From NCBI RefSeq assembly GCF_002760435.1, contig NZ_AUUU01000003.1, forward strand, positions 62,001 through 126,000: a stretch of DNA of 64,000 nt, given 5' to 3'. This document shows, one piece after another, positions 27,343-35,038 of the stretch. The DNA comes from Clostridium sp. LS. GTDB lineage: Bacteria; Bacillota; Clostridia; Clostridiales; Clostridiaceae. The first letter of the stretch is position 1, and every line of letters starts with the position of its first letter. A program made the translations under genes and the position numbers. The notes under the pieces were generated by a model. That model was not told where the DNA came from, did not search any database, and was given only the letters and a program-made list of their open reading frames with translations.

Positions 27343-27510
27343 TTAGTTAGAAATACGTTTTTTCTTACTTACATATATATGTTCAGAGGAAGTAGTCTTA
27401 AGAATTCTTAGTTTAGAGATTAATAAGGCAGCAATCTTATTTATAATAAAATGTATAAATGTTATTCTACGTTTTTTTATAAAATCTACATATATTATTT
27501 TTTCTTTCAT
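27343..27510 (-). CDS. Possible small basic protein, 55 aa
   Basis: A short ORF in the 390-base gap between ispF and the RsgI-like gene. GGGGAG lies 8 bases before its ATG (complement of 27508-27510). The product is basic with a short hydrophobic stretch FIHFIINKIAALLI, beginning MKEKIIYVDFIKKRR and ending SKKKRISN. I know of no family. It could be a small membrane-associated protein; the spacing of the ribosome binding site is the main support. Confidence 0.38.
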   Translation of the reverse strand: MKEKIIYVDFIKKRRITFIHFIINKIAALLISKLRILKTTSSEHIYVSKKKRISN

Positions 27511-27576
27511 AAAGTAATCTCCCCAATATTGATTTAAAAATAGATATATAAAATCTTATGGATAAGGAATTTTCTA

Positions 27577-27585
27577 TGCTATAAT
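27577..27585 (+). promoter_or_regulatory. Extended -10 promoter of the SigI-like/RsgI gene
   Basis: TGCTATAAT is an extended -10 element 56 bases before the ATG; no good -35 box is visible. Confidence 0.5.
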
Positions 27586-27640
27586 ACATAGTATGAAGGA
27601 GTTGGATAAAGGGTTAATATTTTAAAGGAGTGTTTACAAT

Positions 27641-28672
27641 ATGGAGAATTTGGGATTTAGTAAAAATAAATATGTATTTGCTGCCATCCCGTCAATGGTA
27701 TTAATGGGATCCTCAACGGAGGAGAATAGAAATAGGCAAATTGCATTATTTTTAAAAGAACTAAATGCATATAATGTTTTACTTAAAGACTTGGTAAACT
27801 TTCCAATAAGGGAGAATGACAGGAATTTAGCTTTAAATGTAGCATATTATTTAACTCATAACGAAGAACTACTGGAGATAATAAGTAGAAAAAAGGATTT
27901 GCCTATATCAAAAATAAGTAAATTAATAAAGATTAAACCTGATTATTTAACGAAGTGCAAAGATTATATTATAGCCTACTACATAATATTATCCAATCCT
28001 AATTATAAAGGCCTGCAGGATTTGCTTAAAATAATTTTGAAGGAAGATAACAATGTAAGAAGTATTCAAGATAAGAAACAGCAATTGCATAAAGGTTTAG
28101 TAATAAGAGCATCAAAAAAAACGGCATACATAATAACCTCTAAAGGTGAATTTTTGAAAATAAAAACCAGTAATAAAGTTGATATTGGTGATATATGTGA
28201 AGGCAGAAAAAAGAGTACTTTAGCGAACTTTAAAATACATATTTCTATTCTATTATTAATACTAATATTTATTGGAGCTGGGATTGTTATTGAATATAGA
28301 AGAACCGAAAGCATAATTATAATAGAAACAACCTCGCCTATAAAGATGCATGTTAATAAATTCAATAAGGTTATATATACATACTCTCCTACAGAAAAGG
28401 GAAAAGAGCTTATTAATAATACCAATATGCTAAATAGAGATATTGATGATGCTGTGGCGAATACATTTGAATATGCATTAAGCAACAATATGCTGGATTT
28501 AAGTAAAAAAACATTAATCACAGTAAATGGACAAGCAATAAAGTATGGTTCTCTTATTAAGACTAATAAGGTTATATCTGAGAATAAAATTCCTATAGCA
28601 ATAAACAATGCGGGTAATCAGCAAAATTTACCTAAGTATATATTAGAGGATGAAAAAGATACAGGAAAATAA
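27641..28672 (+). CDS. RsgI-type anti-sigma factor fused to a SigI-like domain
   Basis: 343 residues. Residues 30-135 resemble the C-terminal, region 4-like part of sigma factor SigI: NVLLKDLVNFPIRENDRN, THNEELLEIISRKKDLPISK and DYIIAYYIILSNPNYKGL. Residues 150-190 match the RsgI N-terminal anti-sigma domain (KGLVIRASKKTAYIITSKGE). A TM segment follows at 199-218, and the outside part with SPIKMHVNKFNKVIYTYSP matches the RsgI core after the membrane. RsgI proteins usually sit beside a separate sigI; none is adjacent. AAAGGAG precedes the ATG. The protein may be a self-contained membrane sensor or an evolutionary fusion. Confidence 0.75.
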   Translation: MENLGFSKNKYVFAAIPSMVLMGSSTEENRNRQIALFLKELNAYNVLLKDLVNFPIRENDRNLALNVAYYLTHNEELLEIISRKKDLPISKISKLIKIKPDYLTKCKDYIIAYYIILSNPNYKGLQDLLKIILKEDNNVRSIQDKKQQLHKGLVIRASKKTAYIITSKGEFLKIKTSNKVDIGDICEGRKKSTLANFKIHISILLLILIFIGAGIVIEYRRTESIIIIETTSPIKMHVNKFNKVIYTYSPTEKGKELINNTNMLNRDIDDAVANTFEYALSNNMLDLSKKTLITVNGQAIKYGSLIKTNKVISENKIPIAINNAGNQQNLPKYILEDEKDTGK

Positions 28673-28683
28673 AGCGTATAGAA

Positions 28684-28738
28684 TTTAATACCAAGGCAAA
28701 AGCTTAAAAGAATGCAGCAAGTATCACTTGGTATTAAA
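28684..28738. repeat. 12-bp inverted repeat
   Basis: TTTAATACCAAG (28684-28695) and CTTGGTATTAAA (28727-28738) are exact complements separated by 31 bases, immediately before a second hairpin. Possibly an extension of the terminator. Confidence 0.5.
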
Positions 28739-28749
28739 GTAGAATATTT

Positions 28750-28776
28750 ATAGCCTTCAGCTGAAGGCTATTTTTC
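28750..28776. terminator. Terminator hairpin overlapping a stop codon
   Basis: ATAGCCTTCAG and its complement CTGAAGGCTAT form a 22-bp perfect palindrome followed by TTTTT on the plus strand. The stop codon of the convergent deacetylase gene (28768-28770) lies inside the right arm. Confidence 0.8.
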
Positions 28777-29706
28777 TGTTTTGCTTAAAATTTCTTTAAA
28801 GGTTTCCATATTATATTTAGAACTAACATATATCCTATCTAATTTAAGAGGATTATCATTTCTATCAGAAAGCCCCCTATTAGTAGTAAAACCTAATGTA
28901 TAACCAGCAGTTTTAGCTGCTTTTATAGTATCATCATTAAAGTTTCCGAAAGGATAGGCAATAGAAGTTACTTCTTTACCAGTTATGGATTCTAAAGTTT
29001 TTTTAGATTCACTCAATTCCTTTAATTGATCATCATATGTCAGCTTATTAAGTTTAGGATGGGTAACTGTGTGACTTTCGATGTCTATACCATAGTGTGA
29101 CATTTCACTTATAGCATCTTTTGATAAATAATAGGAACCATCTAAGTTAGAAGTTATACAGAAAATAGTTGCTACCATATTTAAATTCTTTAGTATTGGA
29201 AAGGCATTACGATAGTTATCCATATAGCCGTCATCAAAAGTAATGACTATGCTATTTTTGGGTATAGGAGCATCTTTTAGTAAGTAGTCTTTTAATTCGC
29301 TAATGGTTAGGGTAATATAACCTTGATCTTTTATGTACTGGAGTTGTTTTTTAAGCATTTCAGGAGTCATTGTTACTTCATTATCCGCAGATTCATTAAT
29401 TGAGTGATAATAAAGAACTGGTACGCCTACATTATTATTAACTAAATTACCTGCGTGAGCTAGCCTTATATCTTGTGCTTCATTATTACTATCAGCGTCA
29501 TAATGATCTTGTACGTTAACTTTATTATCAGAATCGCTTATAAACTTACTTTCTTTATTTGTAATTTCTTTTGTGGAAATTTTATTATATGTTAAACATC
29601 CTGATAATATAAGCACAAAGATTGCAATTGGAAGAGTTATCTTTTTTGGAGATGTGGAAATATCTTTTAGAAAACCATTTCTTTTGGAACTATTTTTCTT
29701 AGTCAT
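28768..29706 (-). CDS. Lipoprotein polysaccharide deacetylase (NodB domain)
   Basis: 312 residues. A hydrophobic segment with lipobox-like LILSGC near residue 35 predicts a membrane-anchored lipoprotein. The NodB fold has VITFDDGYMDNY (metal and catalytic Asp residues), HTVTHPKL (metal His residues) and SIAYPFGNFND. Such enzymes remove acetyl groups from peptidoglycan or polysaccharides. The ATG is preceded by an AGGAGG about 14 bases away. It faces a DUF3298 protein across a short intergenic region, and together the two have the domain set of Bacillus PdaC. Confidence 0.88.
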   Translation of the reverse strand: MTKKNSSKRNGFLKDISTSPKKITLPIAIFVLILSGCLTYNKISTKEITNKESKFISDSDNKVNVQDHYDADSNNEAQDIRLAHAGNLVNNNVGVPVLYYHSINESADNEVTMTPEMLKKQLQYIKDQGYITLTISELKDYLLKDAPIPKNSIVITFDDGYMDNYRNAFPILKNLNMVATIFCITSNLDGSYYLSKDAISEMSHYGIDIESHTVTHPKLNKLTYDDQLKELSESKKTLESITGKEVTSIAYPFGNFNDDTIKAAKTAGYTLGFTTNRGLSDRNDNPLKLDRIYVSSKYNMETFKEILSKTEK

Positions 29707-29893
29707 AAATTTATAAACTGCCTCCTTTACTTAATATTAATCAAAGTATTTCTTATAATTATACCCCAATCTAAATAAATCTTACCAATATTTATGATAA
29801 ATTTTAAAAATACTATTTTATTTCGGTAAAGCAAAACCAGAATAAGATTATATTAAGAGTAGCATAATATAAAAATAGTACAACTTATTAACA

Positions 29894-30083
29894 TTATCCA
29901 CAAACGCTTGTGGATAACATGTTATAAAAGTGTTGATATACATAATATTACATGTTGATTTTGTGGATATAAAATGAATAAAGTCGCAAATGGCATAAAT
30001 AAAGGAGGCGCTAATGTGGGTGTTTTAACTAATATAGCAGGAATATTTGTTATGGGTTCAATGTTATTTACAATTTATCCACA
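29894..30083. promoter_or_regulatory. Cluster of DnaA-box sequences
   Basis: Perfect DnaA boxes TTATCCACA lie at 29894-29902 (plus) and 30075-30083 (plus), and TGTGGATAA lies at 29909-29917 (minus). A near match, TGTGGATAT, is at 29962-29970. The first two form a symmetrical pair around ACGC. I saw no other exact copy in the window by eye. This gap between the deacetylase and the DUF3298 gene (about 300 bases) holds no gene. Confidence 0.55.
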
Positions 30084-30753
30084 ACAATTGTGTATAAGTA
30101 GTGGATTAAAAAGTGAAAAGCAACTTAAAGTTGAGGAAAAGTTAATAAGTAAAAACTTAGGGTATTTGAAAGAAGACATTAAAATGCCTCAATTTGTTGA
30201 TGGAAATGATAAAAAAAAGATAAGCTTAATTAATAACAAAATTAATAGTGATATCTTACCCAAAGTTGAAGAAGCTGAAAAGACATCAAAAGAGTATTTT
30301 AAAGGTATAGAGAAGGAAATACCTAGATTTCCTTATGAAATTAATTCAAGATATACAGTTACCGAAGATAATAAATCAATTATTAGCGTATTTAATGATT
30401 ATTATGAGTTTCTGGGAGGAGCTCATGGAATGACAACGAAGACTTCGTATACTGTAGATAAAGAAAAAGAAGGTTTAATAACTTTAAAGGATTTATTTAA
30501 CGAAGGATATGACTACAAAGATATAATTAATAAAGAAATAAAAGAACAGATAGGTAAAAATCCAGAAAATTATTTTGATTCAGGGGCTGAATTCAAGGGA
30601 ATTAGTGATAATCAGAATTTTTATATAGAAGATGATAATCTTGTGATCTACTATCAATTATATGAGTTAGCACCATATGTATTTGGATTTCCTGAATTTA
30701 AAATCCCATTAAAATTATTTGATGAAAATTTTGTGTATTATAAAGATTGGTAA
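30016..30753 (+). CDS. DUF3298 domain membrane-anchored protein
   Basis: 245 residues from GTG 30016. This start has AAAGGAGG (30001-30008) 7 bases upstream; an ATG at 29974 lacks a site. A hydrophobic N-terminal segment (NIAGIFVMGSMLFTIYP) anchors or exports the protein. The rest has DUF4163/DUF3298 features: SRYTVTEDNKSIISVFNDYYE, GAHGMTTKTSYTV, LKDLFNEGYDY and YIEDDNLVIYYQLYELAPY. The domain occurs in anti-sigma factor RsiV and in PdaC. A DnaA box lies inside its first codons. It may work with the divergent deacetylase. Confidence 0.78.
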   Translation: MGVLTNIAGIFVMGSMLFTIYPQQLCISSGLKSEKQLKVEEKLISKNLGYLKEDIKMPQFVDGNDKKKISLINNKINSDILPKVEEAEKTSKEYFKGIEKEIPRFPYEINSRYTVTEDNKSIISVFNDYYEFLGGAHGMTTKTSYTVDKEKEGLITLKDLFNEGYDYKDIINKEIKEQIGKNPENYFDSGAEFKGISDNQNFYIEDDNLVIYYQLYELAPYVFGFPEFKIPLKLFDENFVYYKDW

Positions 30754-30881
30754 GACAAACAATAAAGTAATAATAAGGATTGTATGGAGGAGTGTGAAGT
30801 TGACAACAGCACTTCCCTATGCATACAATCAATATCATAATTAGTAAGTATAATAAATATTTATTTTTAAGGAGAAGAAAC

Positions 30882-31520
30882 ATGGCAGTTATTTATAATA
30901 ATTTATATCAATTTAGCAATTATGTGCAACCAATTAACTTAACATTTCATCAATATCTTTTATTGACTGATGAACCTTTACTTATTCACACAGGAAATGT
31001 GCAGCAGGCAGAAGCTTTAATTCCCCAATTGAAGGAGACTCTTAATGGAAAGGATTTGAAATATATTTTCATTTCTCACTTTGAAGCAGATGAATGCGGT
31101 GGATTATCAGTAATACTCAAACATTTTCCACAAGCTAAATCAATTTGCTCTGAAGTTACAGCACGTCAGTTAGGTGGTTTTGGGATTACAAATGATATTA
31201 TTATCAAAAGGGCTGGAGAGAAACTAAGCATTGATCAAGGGGAGTTGGAATTTATAAATTATCCTTCTGAAATGCACCTATGGGGAGGATTATTAGTAAT
31301 CGAAAACCAGAGTAAAATATTTTTTAGCAGTGATTTAATGTTCAATTTAGGAGAAGCAGCAGGCAGAATTGTAGAATCCAAGTGGTCTGCAGAAATAGAT
31401 AGTATTAGCCATGAACAGGTACCTGATGCAGATAAAAGAGGTCAGTTACAGCAAAATCTTGCAGAGTTAAGTCCTAACTTTATAGCTACTGGACATGGCC
31501 CTTGTATTAAGCTTTCATAA
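30882..31520 (+). CDS. Stand-alone diiron metallo-beta-lactamase-fold protein
   Basis: 212 residues resembling the N-terminal diiron domain of flavodiiron proteins (FprA, ODP family), without the flavodoxin domain. All six iron ligands are present: HFEAD (His66, Glu68, Asp70), His132 in EMHLWGG, Asp151 in FFSSDLMF and His205 in ATGHGP. Flavodiiron proteins reduce O2 or NO; a lone domain may sense or reduce O2 with an outside electron donor. The start is ATG 30882, behind AAGGAGAAG; a longer frame from 30819 lies upstream of that site. It is probably monocistronic. Confidence 0.85.
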   Translation: MAVIYNNLYQFSNYVQPINLTFHQYLLLTDEPLLIHTGNVQQAEALIPQLKETLNGKDLKYIFISHFEADECGGLSVILKHFPQAKSICSEVTARQLGGFGITNDIIIKRAGEKLSIDQGELEFINYPSEMHLWGGLLVIENQSKIFFSSDLMFNLGEAAGRIVESKWSAEIDSISHEQVPDADKRGQLQQNLAELSPNFIATGHGPCIKLS

Positions 31521-31592
31521 ATATTTAATTAATGCAATTAAAACAATGAAAGGAGTTATTATACATTAAATATGTATAACTAAGAAATTAAT

Positions 31593-32174
31593 ATGATGAA
31601 GATAAATGTAATTTTGTTAGCAGCAGGAAACAGCAGTAGGGTTCAACCCAATAAGTTATTGGAATACATTAATAGCAAGCCAATGTACATGAATGCAGTA
31701 GAAAAGGTTTTGAAATTAAACTTTAATAAAATAATTTTAGTTACTCAATATGAGGAAATTAAAGAAGCGCTATCAGGTAAGCCTGTGTTAGTTATTATGA
31801 ATGAAAACACTGAGAAAGGATTATCTCATTCCATTGAACTTGGTATCCGGGCTGATATGGAAGCTGATGCTTATATGTTTATGGTTTGTGATGAACCGTT
31901 TTTAACATTGGATAGTATCAAAAAATTAATGGATGCATTTATAGAAAGTGATAAAGGAATTGCATCTTTTAAGTATAAAGGGGCCCTTGGAAATCCCAAT
32001 ATATTTTCACAGAAATATTTAGATGAGTTATTGGATTTGAAAGGCGATTTTGGTGGAAAATTTGTTATAAGAGATCACATGGATGATGTAGAAATAGTTG
32101 TAATTGATAATGAAGAAGAAATAACAGATATTGACACTATAGAAGAACTGGAGCAACTAAACTCAAGGAAATAA
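31593..32174 (+). CDS. MocA-like nucleotidyltransferase
   Basis: 193-residue NTP transferase of the MobA/MocA type, which transfers CMP or GMP to molybdopterin. The N-terminal VILLAAGNSSRVQPNKLLE is the nucleotide-binding loop, MVCDEPFLT near residue 110 carries the metal Asp, and GNPNIFSQKYLDELLDLKGD is typical of the MocA group. No molybdopterin genes adjoin it. The start context is poor: AAAGGAG at 31549 is about 40 bases from the ATG and no closer site is visible, so the start or translation rate is uncertain. Confidence 0.82.
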   Translation: MMKINVILLAAGNSSRVQPNKLLEYINSKPMYMNAVEKVLKLNFNKIILVTQYEEIKEALSGKPVLVIMNENTEKGLSHSIELGIRADMEADAYMFMVCDEPFLTLDSIKKLMDAFIESDKGIASFKYKGALGNPNIFSQKYLDELLDLKGDFGGKFVIRDHMDDVEIVVIDNEEEITDIDTIEELEQLNSRK

Positions 32175-32188
32175 TTAAGAAAATTACA

Positions 32189-32219
32189 CCGTAGTATAAT
32201 GTTAAGCATTATACTACGG
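32189..32219. terminator. Hairpin between convergent genes
   Basis: A 13-bp perfect stem, CCGTAGTATAATG with its complement, closes a TTAAG loop. No clear T-tract follows on either strand. It lies between mocA-like and hydE 3' ends. Confidence 0.55.
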
Positions 32220-32241
32220 CGCTGATTTATAAGAACTTAGT

Positions 32242-33291
32242 TTAAGTATTTTTGTAAGAACCTGTATTTTGATTGCCTCTAAATCCATAGCCATCAGAAA
32301 TTATTCGACCTATTCCCGTAACCTTACCTGTAATACATCCCCTACAGTGAGCAGGTGTATCGCCTGTACATATTTTACCTGGATATAAGGCATAAAGCTT
32401 TCTGTATTCACCTTCTGTGACATTAGGCATTACAACATTAGCACCGCTTTGAAGTGCGATTATTCTACCATTTGGAGCTAGAGACTCCATTGCAGTTGTT
32501 GCAGGAATATTTATATCAGGGAGAATTAAACGTGTCAAAGCCATTACTTTAAGAGCTAAAGTTAGGCTTCCACCTTTAGCATCCTTTAGAGGTGTATCTT
32601 CATTTGGTATAAAAGGTCCTATTCCTATCATGTCTGCATTAATTTCTTTGAAAAATAGTATATCATTAGCTATAGAGTCTAAAGTTTGATTTGGAAGGCC
32701 TACAAGAATTCCGCTTCCAACTTCGTATCCTAAATCGCGTAAGTTCTTTAAACAATTCAATCTTTCTTCAAAGCTCATATTAGGGTCCATATCTTCATAA
32801 AGTTTTTTATCTGTTGTTTCAATACGTATTAAATATCTATCTGCGCCGGCTTCCTTAAATGATTTATACTCCTCATAAGTTTTTTCACCTAAGCTCAGTG
32901 TTAGTGCAACACCTAATTTTTTTATCTCCCTAACAATATTGGTCATTCTCTCTTTGGTAAAGTAATCATCTTCTCCGCCCTGAAGAACAATTGTCCTATA
33001 ACCATAGCTAACTGCTTTTTTTGCAAAATCTAAGATTTCTTCTTGCGTTAATCTATATCTTTCAAGATTTTTATTGTCTCTTCTTAGTCCACAATACATG
33101 CAGTTTCTCTTGCATATGTTTGTAAATTCAATTAGACCTCTAAGATGAACATAGTCTCCTAAATACTTTTGGCGAACCTCATCTGCAGCTTTAAAAAGTT
33201 CTTCATTTATATCATCATTTTGCAATAATTCCAATATTTCTTCTTTATCCAAGTCATGAGTGATCTTAGCTTTTTCAATAAGTTTATTCAT
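32242..33291 (-). CDS. hydE: [FeFe]-hydrogenase H-cluster maturase HydE
   Basis: Radical SAM enzyme of 349 residues acting with HydF and HydG in making the H-cluster. The CKRNCMYC motif (Cys60, Cys64, Cys67) holds the SAM-binding cluster, LQGGEDDYF and GSGILVGLPNQT are conserved, and the C-terminal CTGDTPAHCRGC holds the second cluster. The close biotin-synthase and PylB relatives lack this combination. GGAGG precedes the ATG. The operon partners hydF and hydG are not in this window. An active hydrogenase fits a hydrogen-producing anaerobe. Confidence 0.93.
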   Translation of the reverse strand: MNKLIEKAKITHDLDKEEILELLQNDDINEELFKAADEVRQKYLGDYVHLRGLIEFTNICKRNCMYCGLRRDNKNLERYRLTQEEILDFAKKAVSYGYRTIVLQGGEDDYFTKERMTNIVREIKKLGVALTLSLGEKTYEEYKSFKEAGADRYLIRIETTDKKLYEDMDPNMSFEERLNCLKNLRDLGYEVGSGILVGLPNQTLDSIANDILFFKEINADMIGIGPFIPNEDTPLKDAKGGSLTLALKVMALTRLILPDINIPATTAMESLAPNGRIIALQSGANVVMPNVTEGEYRKLYALYPGKICTGDTPAHCRGCITGKVTGIGRIISDGYGFRGNQNTGSYKNT

Positions 33292-33512
33292 AGTTCCTCC
33301 TAATAAAAGAAATTAGCACACGAAAAAATAATAGACAAGTATATTGATATATTATTTTTTCAGAGTGCTTTAACAACTAACTATTATCAGTATACTATAG
33401 AATTCAACCTCATAACAATATAATAGCTTGTTTAAATGTAGGAGAGTTAAATTATATTATGCGTGTAGTGGTTGATATTGACAAAAACTGAAATATTAAA
33501 TTAAAATAGGTG

Positions 33513-33538
33513 TATAATTAGTTAAATATATTGAACTA
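33513..33538 (+). promoter_or_regulatory. MarR-gene promoter with operator-like palindrome
   Basis: TATAAT at 33513-33518 is followed at 33519-33538 by a 20-bp near-palindrome, TAGTTAAATATATTGAACTA (18 of 20 symmetrical positions). It lies over the likely transcription start, as expected for MarR autorepression. Confidence 0.5.
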
Positions 33539-33557
33539 TTTTAGGAGTTGATATTTT

Positions 33558-33992
33558 TTGATCGAAAAAGACTTTGAGTACATAGCTAATTATTTATGGC
33601 AGCAGTCTATAAATAATATTAATTCAATTTTATCAAATGAAGAAAAGAGACAGTTTAACATAACGGATTATTACTATTTAACAACAATATACAATATGGA
33701 TAATCCTAATCTAGGAGAGATTGCAGAAAAGCTAAAGCTTACTAAACCGGCAATATCAGCATTAGTCAAGAGACTTGCAAAACATAATTTGATTGAAAAA
33801 ATAAAATCAGAAGAAGACGGTAGAATATATTATCTAAAAGTTACTGAGAAAGGTGTAAAGATAATAGAAGGTGATAATGCTCTTTATAAGGAATTTGCTG
33901 ATTTGATAAGTGAAATGGCTTCAAAAGAGCAGCTAGAGGAATTAAATTACTTTCTGGATAAAATTGTTAGGGTGTTAAAAAGTAAAGAATAG
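33558..33992 (+). CDS. MarR-family transcriptional regulator
   Basis: 144-residue winged-helix repressor. Residues 50-110 contain NLGEIAEKLKLTKPAISALVKRL (recognition helix) and the wing IKSEEDGRIYYLKVT. Helices at both ends form the dimer interface. The start is TTG 33558 after AGGAG 10 bases upstream. It lies directly before the YvaD-like/SMR pair with no terminator between, so it probably controls export of a small toxic cation or its own operon. Confidence 0.9.
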   Translation: MIEKDFEYIANYLWQQSINNINSILSNEEKRQFNITDYYYLTTIYNMDNPNLGEIAEKLKLTKPAISALVKRLAKHNLIEKIKSEEDGRIYYLKVTEKGVKIIEGDNALYKEFADLISEMASKEQLEELNYFLDKIVRVLKSKE

Positions 33993-34121
33993 CATATAGA
34001 AACAAAAAAACAAATTTTTTTAGAGAAATAGTTAAATGTATTTAATTAAATGCTATGAATTAATTTTGGGGAGAGTACGAAATGTAAAAAATAATATTAT
34101 TAAGCATGGGGGACAAGTAGA

Positions 34122-34511
34122 ATGAAAATATTGAAAAACTTCTTTTTAGTCACAGATATTGGTTTTGTAGTTTATTGGTTTATTACTTTATTTCACCTTA
34201 TTCCAGAAGAGTTGCTATTTAAAGATTATAAGAATCCTATCTTAGTCTCATGGAATTGGTCATTTATTCCATTGGATTTACTTATTTCATTAACAGGATT
34301 TTTAAGTTTATATTTGTATTACAGAAAAAATACATTATGGAAAAGGTTAAGTATAATTTCTCTTGTACTAACTTTTTGTTCAGGACTTCAGGCTATTTCT
34401 TTTTGGTCGATAAGATATGATTTTGATTTTCTGTGGTGGATTTTCAATTTATATTTAATTATATATCCGTTATTTTTCATAAAGAATTTATTAACGGAGA
34501 GATTAGAATGA
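34122..34511 (+). CDS. yvaD: YvaD-like membrane protein (DUF5360)
   Basis: 129 residues with four hydrophobic segments. The PEELLFKDYKNPILVSWNWS and FIPLDLLISLTG stretches match the YvaD family of Bacillus, which is likewise followed by an SMR gene. The function is unknown. GGGGGAC precedes the ATG. Its TGA stop overlaps the ATG of the SMR gene, so the two products are translationally coupled and may act together. Confidence 0.72.
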   Translation: MKILKNFFLVTDIGFVVYWFITLFHLIPEELLFKDYKNPILVSWNWSFIPLDLLISLTGFLSLYLYYRKNTLWKRLSIISLVLTFCSGLQAISFWSIRYDFDFLWWIFNLYLIIYPLFFIKNLLTERLE

Positions 34512-34846
34512 GGTGCGTTATGATAAACTGGATTTATTTAATCTTAGCTATAATATTTGAAGTTTCAGGAACTATATCAATGAAGTTGTCAGAAGGCTTC
34601 TCAAATATTAAATATGCTATTGTTATGTTAGTTTTTTATATACTAAGCTTAAGTACGTTAACACTAGCATTGAAGAAAATACCAATTGGCGTTGCGTATG
34701 CAACCTGGTCTGGTGTTGGGATAATACTCCTATCGATTATAGGAACTGTACTCTTTAAGGAAACAATTAATCTGCAAAAGGTAGTTTTTATAGCACTTAT
34801 AATAGTAGGCGTTATAGGATTAAATTTGACATCGACAATGCATTAG
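34508..34846 (+). CDS. Small multidrug resistance (SMR) transporter
   Basis: 112 residues with four TM helices. TM1 WIYLILAIIFEVSGTISMKL carries the essential Glu, and GVAYATWSGVGI in TM3 is the SMR signature. Members export quaternary ammonium compounds or guanidinium with proton exchange. I chose ATG 34508, which overlaps the preceding stop (ATGA) and has GGAGAG 6 bases upstream; ATG 34520 with GAGGTG is an alternative. Regulation probably comes from the MarR gene upstream. Confidence 0.9.
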   Translation: MRCVMINWIYLILAIIFEVSGTISMKLSEGFSNIKYAIVMLVFYILSLSTLTLALKKIPIGVAYATWSGVGIILLSIIGTVLFKETINLQKVVFIALIIVGVIGLNLTSTMH

Positions 34847-34865
34847 GTTTAATGCCTCAAATAAG

Positions 34866-34914
34866 AACATGTTGGAAAACAAGCGATGATTTGTATTTCT
34901 AACATGTTTTTTAT
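34866..34914 (+). terminator. Intrinsic terminator
   Basis: AACATGTTGGAAA (34866-34878) pairs with TTTCTAACATGTT (34896-34908), followed by TTTTATTTTT. Confidence 0.85.
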
Positions 34915-35038
34915 TTTTACGAAAAAGATAAATTATATATTTTTTTTAGGATAAACTATATACAGTTTGTTTGAGGTAAGCAAAACTTTTAAATGAAAAA
35001 GTTATAAGCATAAAAATTTAAAATATTGGAGGTAAGAT

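Noticed and set aside
29894..29917. Symmetrical DnaA-box pair as a terminator hairpin
   Set aside because: The stem lacks a T-tract on both strands, and the arms match DnaA boxes better.
33993..34121. Guanidine riboswitch before the YvaD-SMR pair
   Set aside because: No conserved ykkC or mini-ykkC blocks are visible; the stretch is mainly A/T with a ribosome binding site.
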